From the NCBI GenBank assembly GCA_024644085.1, contig JAHELS010000003.1, positions 1 through 64,000 on the forward strand: 64,000 nt of DNA, read 5' to 3'. Shown here piece by piece: positions 27,996-37,441 of the stretch. The notes under the pieces are model-generated. The model searched no databases. It saw only the letters and a program-made list of their open reading frames with translations, and was not told the origin of the DNA. The DNA comes from Rhodopirellula sp. (lineage in GTDB: Bacteria > Planctomycetota > Planctomycetia > Pirellulales > Pirellulaceae). A program made the translations under genes and the position numbers. The stretch's first letter is position 1. Every line of letters starts with the position of its first letter.

Positions 27996-29681
27996 GTGGA
28001 TTCTCAGCCGGATGACGAGGGCAAGGCACCGCCAGCTTCGGAGCCCGAAGAATCTCCGTCGTATCAAAGCGACAGGCGACCCAAATACCTTCTTTATGCA
28101 ACCGTCACTGCCGCCTTCGGCGTGATAGCCGTAGGATTGATTCAATCTGCCGCACCGGCAACCGATCACCAGATGGCGAATATCTTCAGTGTCCTCGCGG
28201 GCATGATCGCGTTCATTCTGGTCGCAATCACACTGCAACTCTGGGCGTGGCGGAGCGGCCAACCCCTGCTTGTGCCGGGTGTTCTCTTCGCCATCGCAGT
28301 GATGTTGGTGGGTGCATTTCAGTTCGACGGATTCAGCGGCGAGATGTGGCCGCAGTTCAAATTTCGTTTCGCAAGAAACGCTCCCGAATTGCGATCTGTA
28401 TCCGAAGCGTCTCGTGATTCCATCGACTCCTCCGACCCGTCGGCCGTCGCTATCGCGGATTCACTCGGTTTTCTAGGGAACGAACGAACGGGCGTGATCC
28501 ACGAGCGATTGTTCTCGATTCCCAATAGTGCGGAAGAGGTTCAAGTCCTCTGGGACCAGGGAATCGGCCAGGGATGGTCGTCATTCGCGGTCGCATCAGA
28601 TCGGGCGGTGACGCTCGAACAGCGTGACGACCAGGAATGCGTAACGTGCTACCGGCTCGCTGACGGCGAGCTCATCTGGATCGAACGCCATGAAGCGGAG
28701 CATTTCAATTCACTAGGCGGCACTGGACCCAGGAGCACGCCGACGATTCACGGCGGTCGCGTTTTCGCGCAAGGTGCAACCGGAAAACTTTGGTGCCTCG
28801 ATTTGGAAACCGGCGATACCCACTGGAGCGTTGACCTGCTTGAACTCGCTGGATGGGACCAGCTCAAATCGGAAACGGCGATAGCATGGGGTCGCGCCGG
28901 CTCGCCGCTGATCGTCGATGGCTTGTGCGTCGTTCCCTACGGTGGCCCGGATTCCATCAAGAACCAGGGGCGCAGCCTGATTGCGTTGGACGCGGAAACG
29001 GGCGAGATACGTTGGACATCGGGCGAAGACCAGATCAGCTATGCTTCCCCAGCGTTGATGACGCTCGCCGGCGTTCGGCAAATCGTCTCGGTCAATGAAA
29101 AAACAATTACCGGTCATGCGATCAACGACGGTACCGCTGTGTGGAGTTTCGATTGGCCGGGGCAAAGCAACGGCGGCGCGAATTGCGCGATGGTCATCCC
29201 CGCCGGCGAGAATCAATTCCTGATCGGAAAGGGATACGGAGGCGGCAGTGCGTTGGTGAAGATCCACGAAGACGACAGCAACGAATTGCACGCCGAAGCG
29301 GTTTGGGATTCCACGTCGGTGTTAAAGACCAAATTCACGCACGCCTGTGTCGATGGTGACGTCGCCTATGCGATTAGCAACGGCTCGCTCGAAGCAGTGA
29401 CCGTTGACAGCGGCGATCGACGATGGATCCAGCCGCGCAGCTCACGATTCGGGCAGGGCCAGATTCTGTTGGTCGCCGATACGATTGTGGCGCAGTCAGA
29501 ATCGGGCGACGTAGCGATGGTCGACGCCGACCCCACCAAATACAGCGAACGCGTTCGATTGCCCGCGCTGAGTTCCAAGACGTGGAATATACCGACCGTC
29601 GCGGGAAGGCACTTGCTCGTCCGTAACGATCGACAAGCCATCTGTTTCTTGCTGCCGCCCGTCTCCAACGCGGCAAACTAG
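27996..29681 (+). CDS. Membrane-anchored PQQ-like beta-propeller protein
   Basis: 561 residues, GTG start 27996 with AGGAA nine bases upstream. Three hydrophobic segments lie near 30-52, 62-82 and 90-108, then a large domain built of PQQ-like repeats. Examples are LWCLDLETGDTHWSVDL, LIALDAETGEIRWTSG and GHAINDGTAVWSFDW. These PQQ/BamB-like propellers in planctomycetes usually serve as interaction or binding domains; dehydrogenase activity is not supported because no catalytic residues were identified. It starts ten bases after apbE-nqrM, so it belongs to the NQR transcription unit. Its stop codon lies inside the left arm of the inverted-repeat element. Confidence 0.8.
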   Translation: MDSQPDDEGKAPPASEPEESPSYQSDRRPKYLLYATVTAAFGVIAVGLIQSAAPATDHQMANIFSVLAGMIAFILVAITLQLWAWRSGQPLLVPGVLFAIAVMLVGAFQFDGFSGEMWPQFKFRFARNAPELRSVSEASRDSIDSSDPSAVAIADSLGFLGNERTGVIHERLFSIPNSAEEVQVLWDQGIGQGWSSFAVASDRAVTLEQRDDQECVTCYRLADGELIWIERHEAEHFNSLGGTGPRSTPTIHGGRVFAQGATGKLWCLDLETGDTHWSVDLLELAGWDQLKSETAIAWGRAGSPLIVDGLCVVPYGGPDSIKNQGRSLIALDAETGEIRWTSGEDQISYASPALMTLAGVRQIVSVNEKTITGHAINDGTAVWSFDWPGQSNGGANCAMVIPAGENQFLIGKGYGGGSALVKIHEDDSNELHAEAVWDSTSVLKTKFTHACVDGDVAYAISNGSLEAVTVDSGDRRWIQPRSSRFGQGQILLVADTIVAQSESGDVAMVDADPTKYSERVRLPALSSKTWNIPTVAGRHLLVRNDRQAICFLLPPVSNAAN

Positions 29682-29812
29682 GCAATGTCCCGTAAATGAA
29701 GAAAAGCCGATGGTGAGCCGACGGCGCTAGCCGCGGGCCTCATAACTGAACCGTTCTCAACGCGACGCCCGACGCTAGCGCGTTCGGCTCACATTTACGG
29801 GACAGTGCCTAG
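29678..29812. mobile_element. 135-base inverted-repeat element (REP/MITE-like)
   Basis: The ends CTAGGCAATGTCCCGTAAATG (29678-29698) and CATTTACGGGACAGTGCCTAG (29792-29812) are inverted repeats matching at 20 of 21 bases. Inside, a second imperfect inverted pair (GAGCCGACGGCGCTAGCCGC and GCTAGCGCGTTCGGCTC) brings most of the element into one long hairpin. It has no coding capacity and no clear target duplication. It abuts and supplies the TAG stop of the preceding gene, so it may act as a terminator or RNA-stabilising hairpin. Dispersed-repeat status is inferred from structure, not checked. Confidence 0.65.
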
Positions 29813-29935
29813 CAATTCGCCGGCGCCCTGAGCCCGGCGGGTTCCTGGAAGACGCACAACGGGGCAACTCCGTTGGTTCGTGTATACTCGTGTGCAACGG
29901 GCCCCTTTTCTCTCCAATCGATTCGAGGCCTTGAT

Positions 29936-30529
29936 GTGTCCGTGAATTCCGATGCCACGTCGATGAGTCTTCTGGGCCGCGCGGTCGAGGAGGACGAGCA
30001 AGCCTGGAACCAGCTTGTCCACCTTTACGGGCCGCTGGTCCAGCGGTGGTGCCGCCAGGCAGGTTTATCCGACGACGACACAGCCGATGTGTTTCAGGAA
30101 ACGTTTCAAGCGGTTGCGAGAAAGCTAGGAACGTTCAAGCCGCGACGCGATGTGGCCTCGTTTCGATGTTGGTTGAAAACGATCGTGCGGACCAAAACGA
30201 TTGATCATCATCGCAAGGCAAATCGCCAGGCCACCGGTGCGGGCGGAACGGACGCGCAGCTGCGGATTTCTGAGATCGCCGATCCTTTTTCCGAGGAGAG
30301 CGAAGAGCAAGCCGCAAGTGAGGATGCTTTCATTGTGCAGAGGGCGATGGACCTGATCGAAAAGGAATTTGATCCCAGGAATTGGTCGGCGTTCGAGCAG
30401 GTTGCCATGAAGGGACGCAGCGCCACCGATGTCGCGAAAGAACTCGGCGTTGAACCACAGACGATCCGCCAGGCCAATTACCGTATCCGCCGGCGTCTGA
30501 GACTGGTTTTGGAGGATTTGGTCGAATGA
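29936..30529 (+). CDS. ECF-type RNA polymerase sigma factor, planctomycete type
   Basis: 197 residues from GTG 29936, with GAGG 11 bases upstream. Region 2 is seen in AWNQLVHLYGPLVQRWCRQAGL, split as WNQLVHLYGPLV and DDTADVFQETFQAV, plus FRCWLKTIVRTKTIDHHR. Region 4 is a helix-turn-helix in GRSATDVAKELGVEPQTIRQ followed by RIRRRLR. It recruits RNA polymerase to specific promoters. The gene directly downstream encodes a kinase with an anti-sigma-like zinc finger, the arrangement described for planctomycete ECF/Ser-Thr-kinase groups. Extension to 29873 is possible but not family-like. Confidence 0.88.
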   Translation: MSVNSDATSMSLLGRAVEEDEQAWNQLVHLYGPLVQRWCRQAGLSDDDTADVFQETFQAVARKLGTFKPRRDVASFRCWLKTIVRTKTIDHHRKANRQATGAGGTDAQLRISEIADPFSEESEEQAASEDAFIVQRAMDLIEKEFDPRNWSAFEQVAMKGRSATDVAKELGVEPQTIRQANYRIRRRLRLVLEDLVE

Positions 30530-30634
30530 GGCGTTACACAGGAGCGTTCGACTCTCAGGCGGATCGCCCGGTGCCCAGCGACGTCCGCAATTTCGAAGTT
30601 CTCTGATGAAACCGGCCGAACACTCTTCCCAATC

Positions 30635-32863
30635 ATGACCACCGCCACGCCGACGCTCTGCCCCACGCCCGACCGATTGGCCCAGCTGGTTTCCGGCAGC
30701 CTGATCGAAGCCGAGGCAGATCGGCTGTTTGGGCACATCGATCGATGCACTTCCTGTCAGTTACAAGTCGATGAACTGGCCCGCCAGAAGGACCCCGTGT
30801 TCAAGGCCGCCGTATTCACGGCCGATGGGCGATCCAGGTCCAAGGCGACCCAGGACGAGCGGTTGTCGAGCTTGATTCAAACGGCGCAGAAATGTGTCTC
30901 CGCGGACGACACGCAAAGGCAACCGCAGTCGAAAACAAGATCAATCTCGGCGGTCGATTTCGTCAAAGGGCTGCGGCGCAGCGGATTGATCGGCGGCGAC
31001 GAATTGAGCCAGGTCCTCAACGATTTGAGCTGGGACGACAATGATCCCTCCGGTGACAGCGGCCGGCTGGCGCGGGCGCTGATACAGAACCAGAAATTAA
31101 CTCCCTTCCAGGCGAAGTTGTTGTTGCGTGGACGTTGGAAGGGATTGGTGCTGGGCAACTATGCGATTCTTGACAAGTTGGGGCAGGGCGGAATGGGCAG
31201 CGTGTTCGTTGCTCGACATACGAAGATGGGTCGAACGGTTTGTTTGAAAGTCGTCAACGCCGCAGGCCGCCAATCGCCCGAAGTCATCGACCGATTCCGA
31301 AACGAGGCACGCGCACTGGCCGCCCTCAGCCATCCAAACATTGTCGTGGCGCACGACGCGGATGAGGCAAAGGGGATTCCCTATCTCGTGATGGAATACG
31401 TGGACGGGGAAGATCTGGCCAAGCAAGTTCGAAAACAGGGAAAACTGCGTTCGGCAATCGCACTGGAAATTGGGATCCAAACCGCGCGCGCTCTCCGATA
31501 CGCCCACGCGAAGGGAGTGATCCACCGCGACATCAAGCCTCATAACATTGTCTCAAAGGTCGATCCCGCCACAGGCAAGGTCTCGGTGAAGGTTCTCGAC
31601 CTCGGACTGGCTCGATTTGACACTCTGATTACCGACAATCCCGATGCGTCCGTTTTGGCAGCGATGACCAACACCGGTGTCGTGATTGGGACCGTTGATT
31701 ACATGGCGCCGGAACAGGCGCTCGACAGCCGCAATGCCGATGCACGTTCGGACGTATACGGCCTCGGTTGTACGCTCTTCTTTCTGCTCGCCGCCCGCCC
31801 GCCGTTTTCGGGCGAAACCGTCATGCAACGATTGATCGCACATCGCGAACAAGTGGCACCTGATCTAAGCGTGCTCGTCGAGGACGTCTCGCCCGACTTG
31901 GATGCCGTCATCCACAAAATGCTGGCAAAGCATCCGTCCGATCGTTACCAAACGATGGACCAGGTGCTCGCGGATTTAGAAGCCGTATTGCGGGGACACG
32001 CCCCGAGCGTCCAGCCCACCGCGGCGAGCGAAAGTGGTCGATGGTTGGATTCGACCTCAGGCAACGCTGCAATGGTCGGTACGGAGGCATCAAGCCAAAG
32101 CCTGAGTCGAGAGTTGTCTCGCTTGAAGCCCGCCGATGACAAACGATTGCCGTTTCGACTCGGCTTGAGGCACCGCTTTGTTGCGGGCGTCGCGGCCACT
32201 GCATTGGTCATTTTCGCGGCGATCTACTTTGCACTTCCTCCGGGCGAGCGACTTGGATCCGATTCGAAAGAAACCGCCGCCCCCTTGACCCCGCCCCCGC
32301 GCGTCGGTGCCGCACAGGCCATTCGCAACGGCGGCGCGGGCCGCGCGCTGGTGTTGGTCTCATCAAAGCAATTCCGCGAGCAGGAATTCGTGGCTTTGGC
32401 ACAAGTCCTGGCTGATCATGATGTGAATCTCGTCGTCGCATCGTCCAAGTATGGAACGGGACAGGCGGAAGCCAGCATGGAATTGCGAGACACGTACCCG
32501 AATCTAAATCTCAGCGATGTCGATGCGACCGCATTTGACTCGATTTTTATTCTCGGTGGCGATAATCACGAACTGAGCCACAAGAATCCGAAGGCACAGC
32601 GACAGGTCATCCGGATCGTCGAGCAGGCTTTGCAAAACGATGTCATCGTTTCGGGATGCACCGAAGGATTTCATACAGTGCTCCGCGACACCGGATTGAT
32701 CTCGAAAAGAGAATACAACGACCAATCGTACAAGTTCGATCTGTGCAGCGCGCAGGAATTGGAAACCGAGGCAAGCCGAATATTTACCGACTTGAAAGGG
32801 CAGCCCCGACCTGCTGCAAAACCTCGCCCACTTTCTCCAAGTGAAACTTCATCTCGGCGGTGA
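30635..32863 (+). CDS. Ser/Thr kinase with N-terminal zinc finger and C-terminal DJ-1/PfpI-like domain
   Basis: 742 residues. The N-terminus has an anti-sigma-type zinc finger, H34-x3-C38-x2-C41 (GHIDRCTSC). The kinase domain (about 175-450) has GQGGMGSVF, a Lys in CLKVV, HRDIKPHN and DLGLARF (DLG instead of DFG), then YMAPEQA. One membrane helix lies near 513-533. The C-terminal region (about 568-735) matches the DJ-1/PfpI fold: RALVLVSSKQFREQEFVALA, FDSIFILGG, and a nucleophile-elbow segment VSGC675TEGFHTVL. The topology puts the kinase in the cytoplasm and the DJ-1 domain outside. It lies 105 bases after the ECF sigma gene and probably controls it. Confidence 0.82.
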   Translation: MTTATPTLCPTPDRLAQLVSGSLIEAEADRLFGHIDRCTSCQLQVDELARQKDPVFKAAVFTADGRSRSKATQDERLSSLIQTAQKCVSADDTQRQPQSKTRSISAVDFVKGLRRSGLIGGDELSQVLNDLSWDDNDPSGDSGRLARALIQNQKLTPFQAKLLLRGRWKGLVLGNYAILDKLGQGGMGSVFVARHTKMGRTVCLKVVNAAGRQSPEVIDRFRNEARALAALSHPNIVVAHDADEAKGIPYLVMEYVDGEDLAKQVRKQGKLRSAIALEIGIQTARALRYAHAKGVIHRDIKPHNIVSKVDPATGKVSVKVLDLGLARFDTLITDNPDASVLAAMTNTGVVIGTVDYMAPEQALDSRNADARSDVYGLGCTLFFLLAARPPFSGETVMQRLIAHREQVAPDLSVLVEDVSPDLDAVIHKMLAKHPSDRYQTMDQVLADLEAVLRGHAPSVQPTAASESGRWLDSTSGNAAMVGTEASSQSLSRELSRLKPADDKRLPFRLGLRHRFVAGVAATALVIFAAIYFALPPGERLGSDSKETAAPLTPPPRVGAAQAIRNGGAGRALVLVSSKQFREQEFVALAQVLADHDVNLVVASSKYGTGQAEASMELRDTYPNLNLSDVDATAFDSIFILGGDNHELSHKNPKAQRQVIRIVEQALQNDVIVSGCTEGFHTVLRDTGLISKREYNDQSYKFDLCSAQELETEASRIFTDLKGQPRPAAKPRPLSPSETSSRR

Positions 32864-32867
32864 AGAA

Positions 32868-33908
32868 TCAAAGTTTGACGCGTTTGCCTTTTTCGGCGCT
32901 TTCATAGATCGCCCGGATCACTTCGACGCTGCGTCGCCCCTCGGGCCCATCGACGGTGGGTGATCGATTTTCGTTGATCGCCGCGACGAAATCTTGAAAC
33001 ACCATCGCGTGTCCGTGATGGTCAATCGCGGACGGGTCCGCTGCCCCGCCGCCCGATTCGGTTCTCCCTGCCATTCGCTTTCGGATGTCGTCGTCTTCCG
33101 AAGTTTCTTCGGCGAATTGCCAATCCTTGAGATCCTCTTCCTCGAGCACGGCGCTGCCGTGGCTTCCGCTGATCTCAATTCGCTTCAGTGCCCCGGGATA
33201 GGAAGTCGTCGTCGCCTCGATAACTCCCAGTGCGCCGGAGGCAAACTTCAGGTTCGCCACGGCAACGTCTTCCACTTCGATTCGCTCGTGCGTCATGGTT
33301 GCTGTCATTGCACTGATCTCAGCGACCGGCCCCATCAACCAAACGAGCAGGTCGACCGAGTGAATCGCCTGGTTCATCAGCGCACCGCCGCCGTCGAGGG
33401 CCCAAGTTCCTCGCCACGCACCGCTGTCATAGTACTCCTGGCTTCGATACCACTTCACGTAGGCGTCGCCCATCGTGACGGTCCCGAAGCGACCTTGCTC
33501 GATCGCCTGTTTCATCAACCGGCTCGATTCGTGGAACCTGCTTTGAAAAGTGACCGCCAACCTAACGCCCGCCTTCTCGCAAGCCTCGATGATTTGGTCG
33601 CACCGTTGGGTTGTGATTTCCAGAGGTTTCTCGACCACGATATGCTTGCCCGCCGCCGCGGCGGCAAGGGCCGGCTCGAGATGGGCACCACTTGGCGAAC
33701 AGACGGTGACGGCGTCGATTTCGGGATCGGCCAACATCGCTTCGAGCGAGTCGAAAGCGCGGCAATCGTTTTTCTCGGCAAACTTCGCCGCGAATTCCGG
33801 CATCCGATCGGCACAGCCAACCAAACGCGCCCCGTCGACGTCGCCGATCGCGCGGGCGTGGAAATTGGCGATCATGCCACAACCGATGATTCCGATACCA
33901 ATGCTCAT
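32868..33908 (-). CDS. Gfo/Idh/MocA-family oxidoreductase
   Basis: 346 residues from ATG 33908 (MSIGIGIIGCGMIANFHARA). The N-terminal Rossmann domain has GIIGCGMIA. The EKP motif (VVEKPLEI) contains the catalytic-region Lys, and the C-terminal alpha/beta domain has GTWALDGGGALMNQAIHSVDLL with the substrate-binding Asp/His residues. Such enzymes oxidise or reduce sugars and inositols with NAD(P). The frame continues upstream to 34121 with non-homologous sequence. The gene is convergent with the kinase gene, whose stop lies five bases away, and divergent from mfd. Confidence 0.9.
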   Translation of the reverse strand: MSIGIGIIGCGMIANFHARAIGDVDGARLVGCADRMPEFAAKFAEKNDCRAFDSLEAMLADPEIDAVTVCSPSGAHLEPALAAAAAGKHIVVEKPLEITTQRCDQIIEACEKAGVRLAVTFQSRFHESSRLMKQAIEQGRFGTVTMGDAYVKWYRSQEYYDSGAWRGTWALDGGGALMNQAIHSVDLLVWLMGPVAEISAMTATMTHERIEVEDVAVANLKFASGALGVIEATTTSYPGALKRIEISGSHGSAVLEEEDLKDWQFAEETSEDDDIRKRMAGRTESGGGAADPSAIDHHGHAMVFQDFVAAINENRSPTVDGPEGRRSVEVIRAIYESAEKGKRVKL

Positions 33909-34126
33909 GGGAGACTCTTTTCGCTTTGCAAGATTCGTGTTGCCTGAGTTTATTGACCCGCGATAATTCCAACAACCAGCCACTTCATTGCGACGACGAG
34001 GCGCGTCGGACCGGAACACCGGAAATCCACATTGCGGTTCCCCTGCGGTGCTCCAGCGGATACGTTTTGCATTGACCGATTGGACTGCGGAACCACTTCC
34101 TTTTGGCAACCACAGCCGCAACGACC

Positions 34127-37100
34127 GTGAGCAAACTCGTTGACGTGCCTCGTCTGCTGGACGAGACCGCGGGGGTCAGCGCGCGCGTTGCCAAACATAA
34201 GCCAAGCGAGCGGCTAGCGTTTTCAGGTGTTTGGGGCGGCGTTCGCGCCGTGCTGGCCGCCGCGGTGGCGCGAAAATCTCCGCATATCTTGATGCTGCTG
34301 CCACAGGCGGCCGATGCCGATACGGTCGCTGGCGATGCCATCGCATTCGGGCTGACCGATGCAGTCGCCCTGCCACTCTCGGCGGGGGAATTCTCGGCTT
34401 CGTCGATTCGTGACGAAGACTACGCGGAACGGCTTCAGGTGCTGCAGCAACTGATGCAGCGGGATTTCGAATCGCCCAAGCCGCTGTTGGTGACCGCGTT
34501 CATCGGCGGCGCAATGCAATTGGTACCCACACCTGAGAAACTCGAGTCGTCGACCCGCAAAATGTCGGTGGGCGACGAAGTTGATCCGGAAGAAATTCGA
34601 CGTTGGCTTGCCGAAGCCGGCTTTTCAGCGACCACGGCTGTGGAATTGCCGGGCGAGTTCGCCGCGCGCGGTGGGTTGCTCGACATCTACTCGGCTGACC
34701 AGCCAAGACCGGTTCGAATTGAATGGTTCGGCGACGAGATCGAATCGATACGGCGGTTCGACCCCGGCTCGCAGCGGAGCATCGAGTCACTCGAGCACGT
34801 CGAAATCGCCGCGGTTGGCGTCACCGACGATCGGCTTGACGATCCCTACGCTCCGGCACAACCCGATTCCGGTCGGGCACCGCGCGAAAGTTCGCTGGGA
34901 CCCATCACGGATTATCTGCCCGATGACACCGTTGTGGTGCTGGTCGACCCGCAGGAATCGAAGCTTGCAGCAGAGAATCTGATCAAGCGAACGTCAGACG
35001 ACGCGCATTTGATCAGCTTCGACGACTTGATGAAGTCTCTTTCGGACTACCCGATGGTGACAGCAGCGACTCTGGCGCAAGGCGATCGCGATGAAGTTAT
35101 CGATTTGCACACCAGCACGGCGGATGCGTTCGCATTGTCGCTTGACGAAACAAAGTCAAGGATTGACTCCGTCGCAGCCGGACATGAAGTCATTCTCGTC
35201 GGCGATACCCCAGCCGACGGGCAGCGGCTGACGGAGCTGTTGGCTGACACCGCTGCGGCGCGTGAGGGAAGATTGCATCTGGTGGTGGCTGAAGTCAGCG
35301 GCGGGTTCCGCCTGATCGACGCCGAGGTCCTGGTGCTCACGGGCGCGGAATTGTTCCATCGCAGCCCGGTTCGCCGCGGGCGGTCGCGGGCTCGCGGTAA
35401 ACCGATCAGCAGCTTGATGCAGCTCGCGCCGGGTGACCTTGTCGTCCATCTTTCTCACGGGATCGGGTTGTATCGCGGCCTGAAGCATATTGAAAAGAAC
35501 GGCCAGCACATCGAGCATCTGACGCTCGAGTTTGATGGTGGCACCAAGATCTATGTGCCCGCCTCTCGGATCGGACTGATTCAACGGTACGTTGGCGGGA
35601 CAAAGACAAGGCCGAGACTTGCGAAAATCGGTGGCCAGAGCTGGGCCCGCCAGAAGAAGGCGGCTGAGTCGGCGGTGACCGATATGGCCGTCGAGCTGCT
35701 CGAAATGCAGGCGTCCCGGACCGCCCGTCGCGGGATCGTGTTTGATGCCGACAACCCGTGGCAGCGACAATTCGACGCCAGCTTCCCCTACGTCGAAACT
35801 CCCGATCAGGACAAAGCGATCGTGGCGGTCAAGGATGACATGGTTTCCCCCAAACCGATGGACCGACTGATCTGCGGCGACGTCGGCTTTGGCAAGACCG
35901 AAGTGGCGATGCGAGCCGCATTCAAGGCGGTCGTCAGCGGATACCAGGTCGCCGTGCTTGTCCCCACCACCGTGTTGGCGGAACAACACTATCACAACTT
36001 CCGGACACGGATGGCCGAGTTCCCGGTGGAAATTGCAAAGCTGAGTCGTTTCTGCAAACCGGCCGAGCAGCGTGAAACCGTCAAAGACCTGCGCCGTGGA
36101 AAGGTTGATATCGTCGTCGGAACGCATCGGCTGGCCAGCAAGGATGTTGATTTCGGCAACCTTGGGCTGGTAGTCGTCGACGAAGAACAACGCTTTGGCG
36201 TGGCGGTCAAGGAACGTCTTAAAACCTTGCACAGCAACGTCGACGTGATGACGCTTTCGGCGACACCCATTCCACGTACGCTGCACATGGCATTGGTCGG
36301 CGTTCGCGACATCAGCAATCTCGAAACGCCGCCAGCCGAAAGGCGCTCGGTGGAAACGAATGTGGTGCGTTGGGACGATAACCTGATTCGCCGCGCTGTG
36401 ATTCGCGAGTTGAATCGCGGCGGCCAGATCTTTTTTGTGCACAATCGAATCGGCGATATGCACACGGTTGCCGACAAGTTGAAAAGAATCGTCCCGGAAG
36501 CTCGGGTCCAGATCGGTCACGGGCAAATGGACGAAGGCGACTTGGAGCGGGTGATGGTCGATTTCATCGAGCATCGATTCGATCTGCTATTGGCCACCAC
36601 GATTGTCGAAAGCGGACTCGATATTCCGAACGCGAACACAATCTTCATCGATGACGCCGACCGTTACGGTTTGAGTGATCTGCACCAACTGCGTGGACGG
36701 GTCGGACGCTACAAACACCAGGCACACTGCTACTTGATTGTTGCCCAACACAAACATCTGTCTCCGGAAGCGACCAAACGGTTGCGGGCGATTGAAGAAT
36801 TCAGCCAGATGGGCGCCGGTTTTGCGATCTCCATGCGTGACCTGGAAATTCGCGGCGCCGGAAATCTTCTCGGAAGTCAACAGAGCGGGCACATTGCCGC
36901 GGTCGGCTATGAAATGTATTGCCAGTTGCTCGAGGATGCAGTGCGACAGGTCCAGAATCTTCCTCCGAAACTTTCGGCCGATGTCGACATCGATCTGCCG
37001 GTGGAAGCTTATTTGCCGGAAGATTACGTGCCGGATCTCCGGCATAAGATCGATCTTTACCGACGGATGGCGAAGATCAATTCACCCTCTGACATCGACG

Positions 37101-37411
37101 ACGTCCGCGATGAATTGAACGACCGGTTTGGACCATTGCCCACGCCCGCGAAGAGAATGCTTGAACTGGCCGAGTTACGGCTTGACGCCGCGGCATGGCA
37201 GATTGCGGCAATTACATCCGACGCGAGGTTCATTGTGTTGCATTACACCAACCGCCGTCAAATCGAACAGCTCGTCCACAAAAGCACGATTCCAATTCGC
37301 GTTGTGGACGCGCAACGTGCATACATTCCGACAAAGGATTACGACATGAACGTGGATTCGGTCGGTACCAGCTGGCTGCAACTGGCTCGCGCTGCGTTGC
37401 ACATCGGTTAA
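34127..37411 (+). CDS. mfd: Transcription-repair coupling factor Mfd
   Basis: 1094 residues from GTG 34127 (TTG at 34103 would add eight). The N-terminal UvrB-homology region is in the first 320 residues. The CarD-like RNA-polymerase interaction domain contains LAPGDLVVHLSHGIGLYRGL. It is followed by RecG-like helicase motifs: ICGDVGFGKTEVAMRAAFK (Walker A), VVDEEQRFGV (DEEQ box), TLSATPIPRTL, QIFFVHNRI and LHQLRGRVGR. The C-terminal TRCF domain is present (..DVDIDLPVEAYLPEDYV). Mfd removes RNA polymerase stalled at lesions and recruits UvrA. Size and domain order are standard. Confidence 0.95.
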   Translation: MSKLVDVPRLLDETAGVSARVAKHKPSERLAFSGVWGGVRAVLAAAVARKSPHILMLLPQAADADTVAGDAIAFGLTDAVALPLSAGEFSASSIRDEDYAERLQVLQQLMQRDFESPKPLLVTAFIGGAMQLVPTPEKLESSTRKMSVGDEVDPEEIRRWLAEAGFSATTAVELPGEFAARGGLLDIYSADQPRPVRIEWFGDEIESIRRFDPGSQRSIESLEHVEIAAVGVTDDRLDDPYAPAQPDSGRAPRESSLGPITDYLPDDTVVVLVDPQESKLAAENLIKRTSDDAHLISFDDLMKSLSDYPMVTAATLAQGDRDEVIDLHTSTADAFALSLDETKSRIDSVAAGHEVILVGDTPADGQRLTELLADTAAAREGRLHLVVAEVSGGFRLIDAEVLVLTGAELFHRSPVRRGRSRARGKPISSLMQLAPGDLVVHLSHGIGLYRGLKHIEKNGQHIEHLTLEFDGGTKIYVPASRIGLIQRYVGGTKTRPRLAKIGGQSWARQKKAAESAVTDMAVELLEMQASRTARRGIVFDADNPWQRQFDASFPYVETPDQDKAIVAVKDDMVSPKPMDRLICGDVGFGKTEVAMRAAFKAVVSGYQVAVLVPTTVLAEQHYHNFRTRMAEFPVEIAKLSRFCKPAEQRETVKDLRRGKVDIVVGTHRLASKDVDFGNLGLVVVDEEQRFGVAVKERLKTLHSNVDVMTLSATPIPRTLHMALVGVRDISNLETPPAERRSVETNVVRWDDNLIRRAVIRELNRGGQIFFVHNRIGDMHTVADKLKRIVPEARVQIGHGQMDEGDLERVMVDFIEHRFDLLLATTIVESGLDIPNANTIFIDDADRYGLSDLHQLRGRVGRYKHQAHCYLIVAQHKHLSPEATKRLRAIEEFSQMGAGFAISMRDLEIRGAGNLLGSQQSGHIAAVGYEMYCQLLEDAVRQVQNLPPKLSADVDIDLPVEAYLPEDYVPDLRHKIDLYRRMAKINSPSDIDDVRDELNDRFGPLPTPAKRMLELAELRLDAAAWQIAAITSDARFIVLHYTNRRQIEQLVHKSTIPIRVVDAQRAYIPTKDYDMNVDSVGTSWLQLARAALHIG

Positions 37412-37441
37412 CCTGCGAGAAATCGCATCATTTCAATCCGC

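Noticed and set aside
32994-33947. 317-codon open frame antisense to the Gfo/Idh/MocA gene
   Set aside because: Shadow of the oxidoreductase gene; its translated sequence has no recognised motif.
35156-36574. 472-codon open frame antisense to mfd
   Set aside because: Helicase motifs of Mfd are intact on the plus strand; the antisense frame has no domain and ends and starts at random places.
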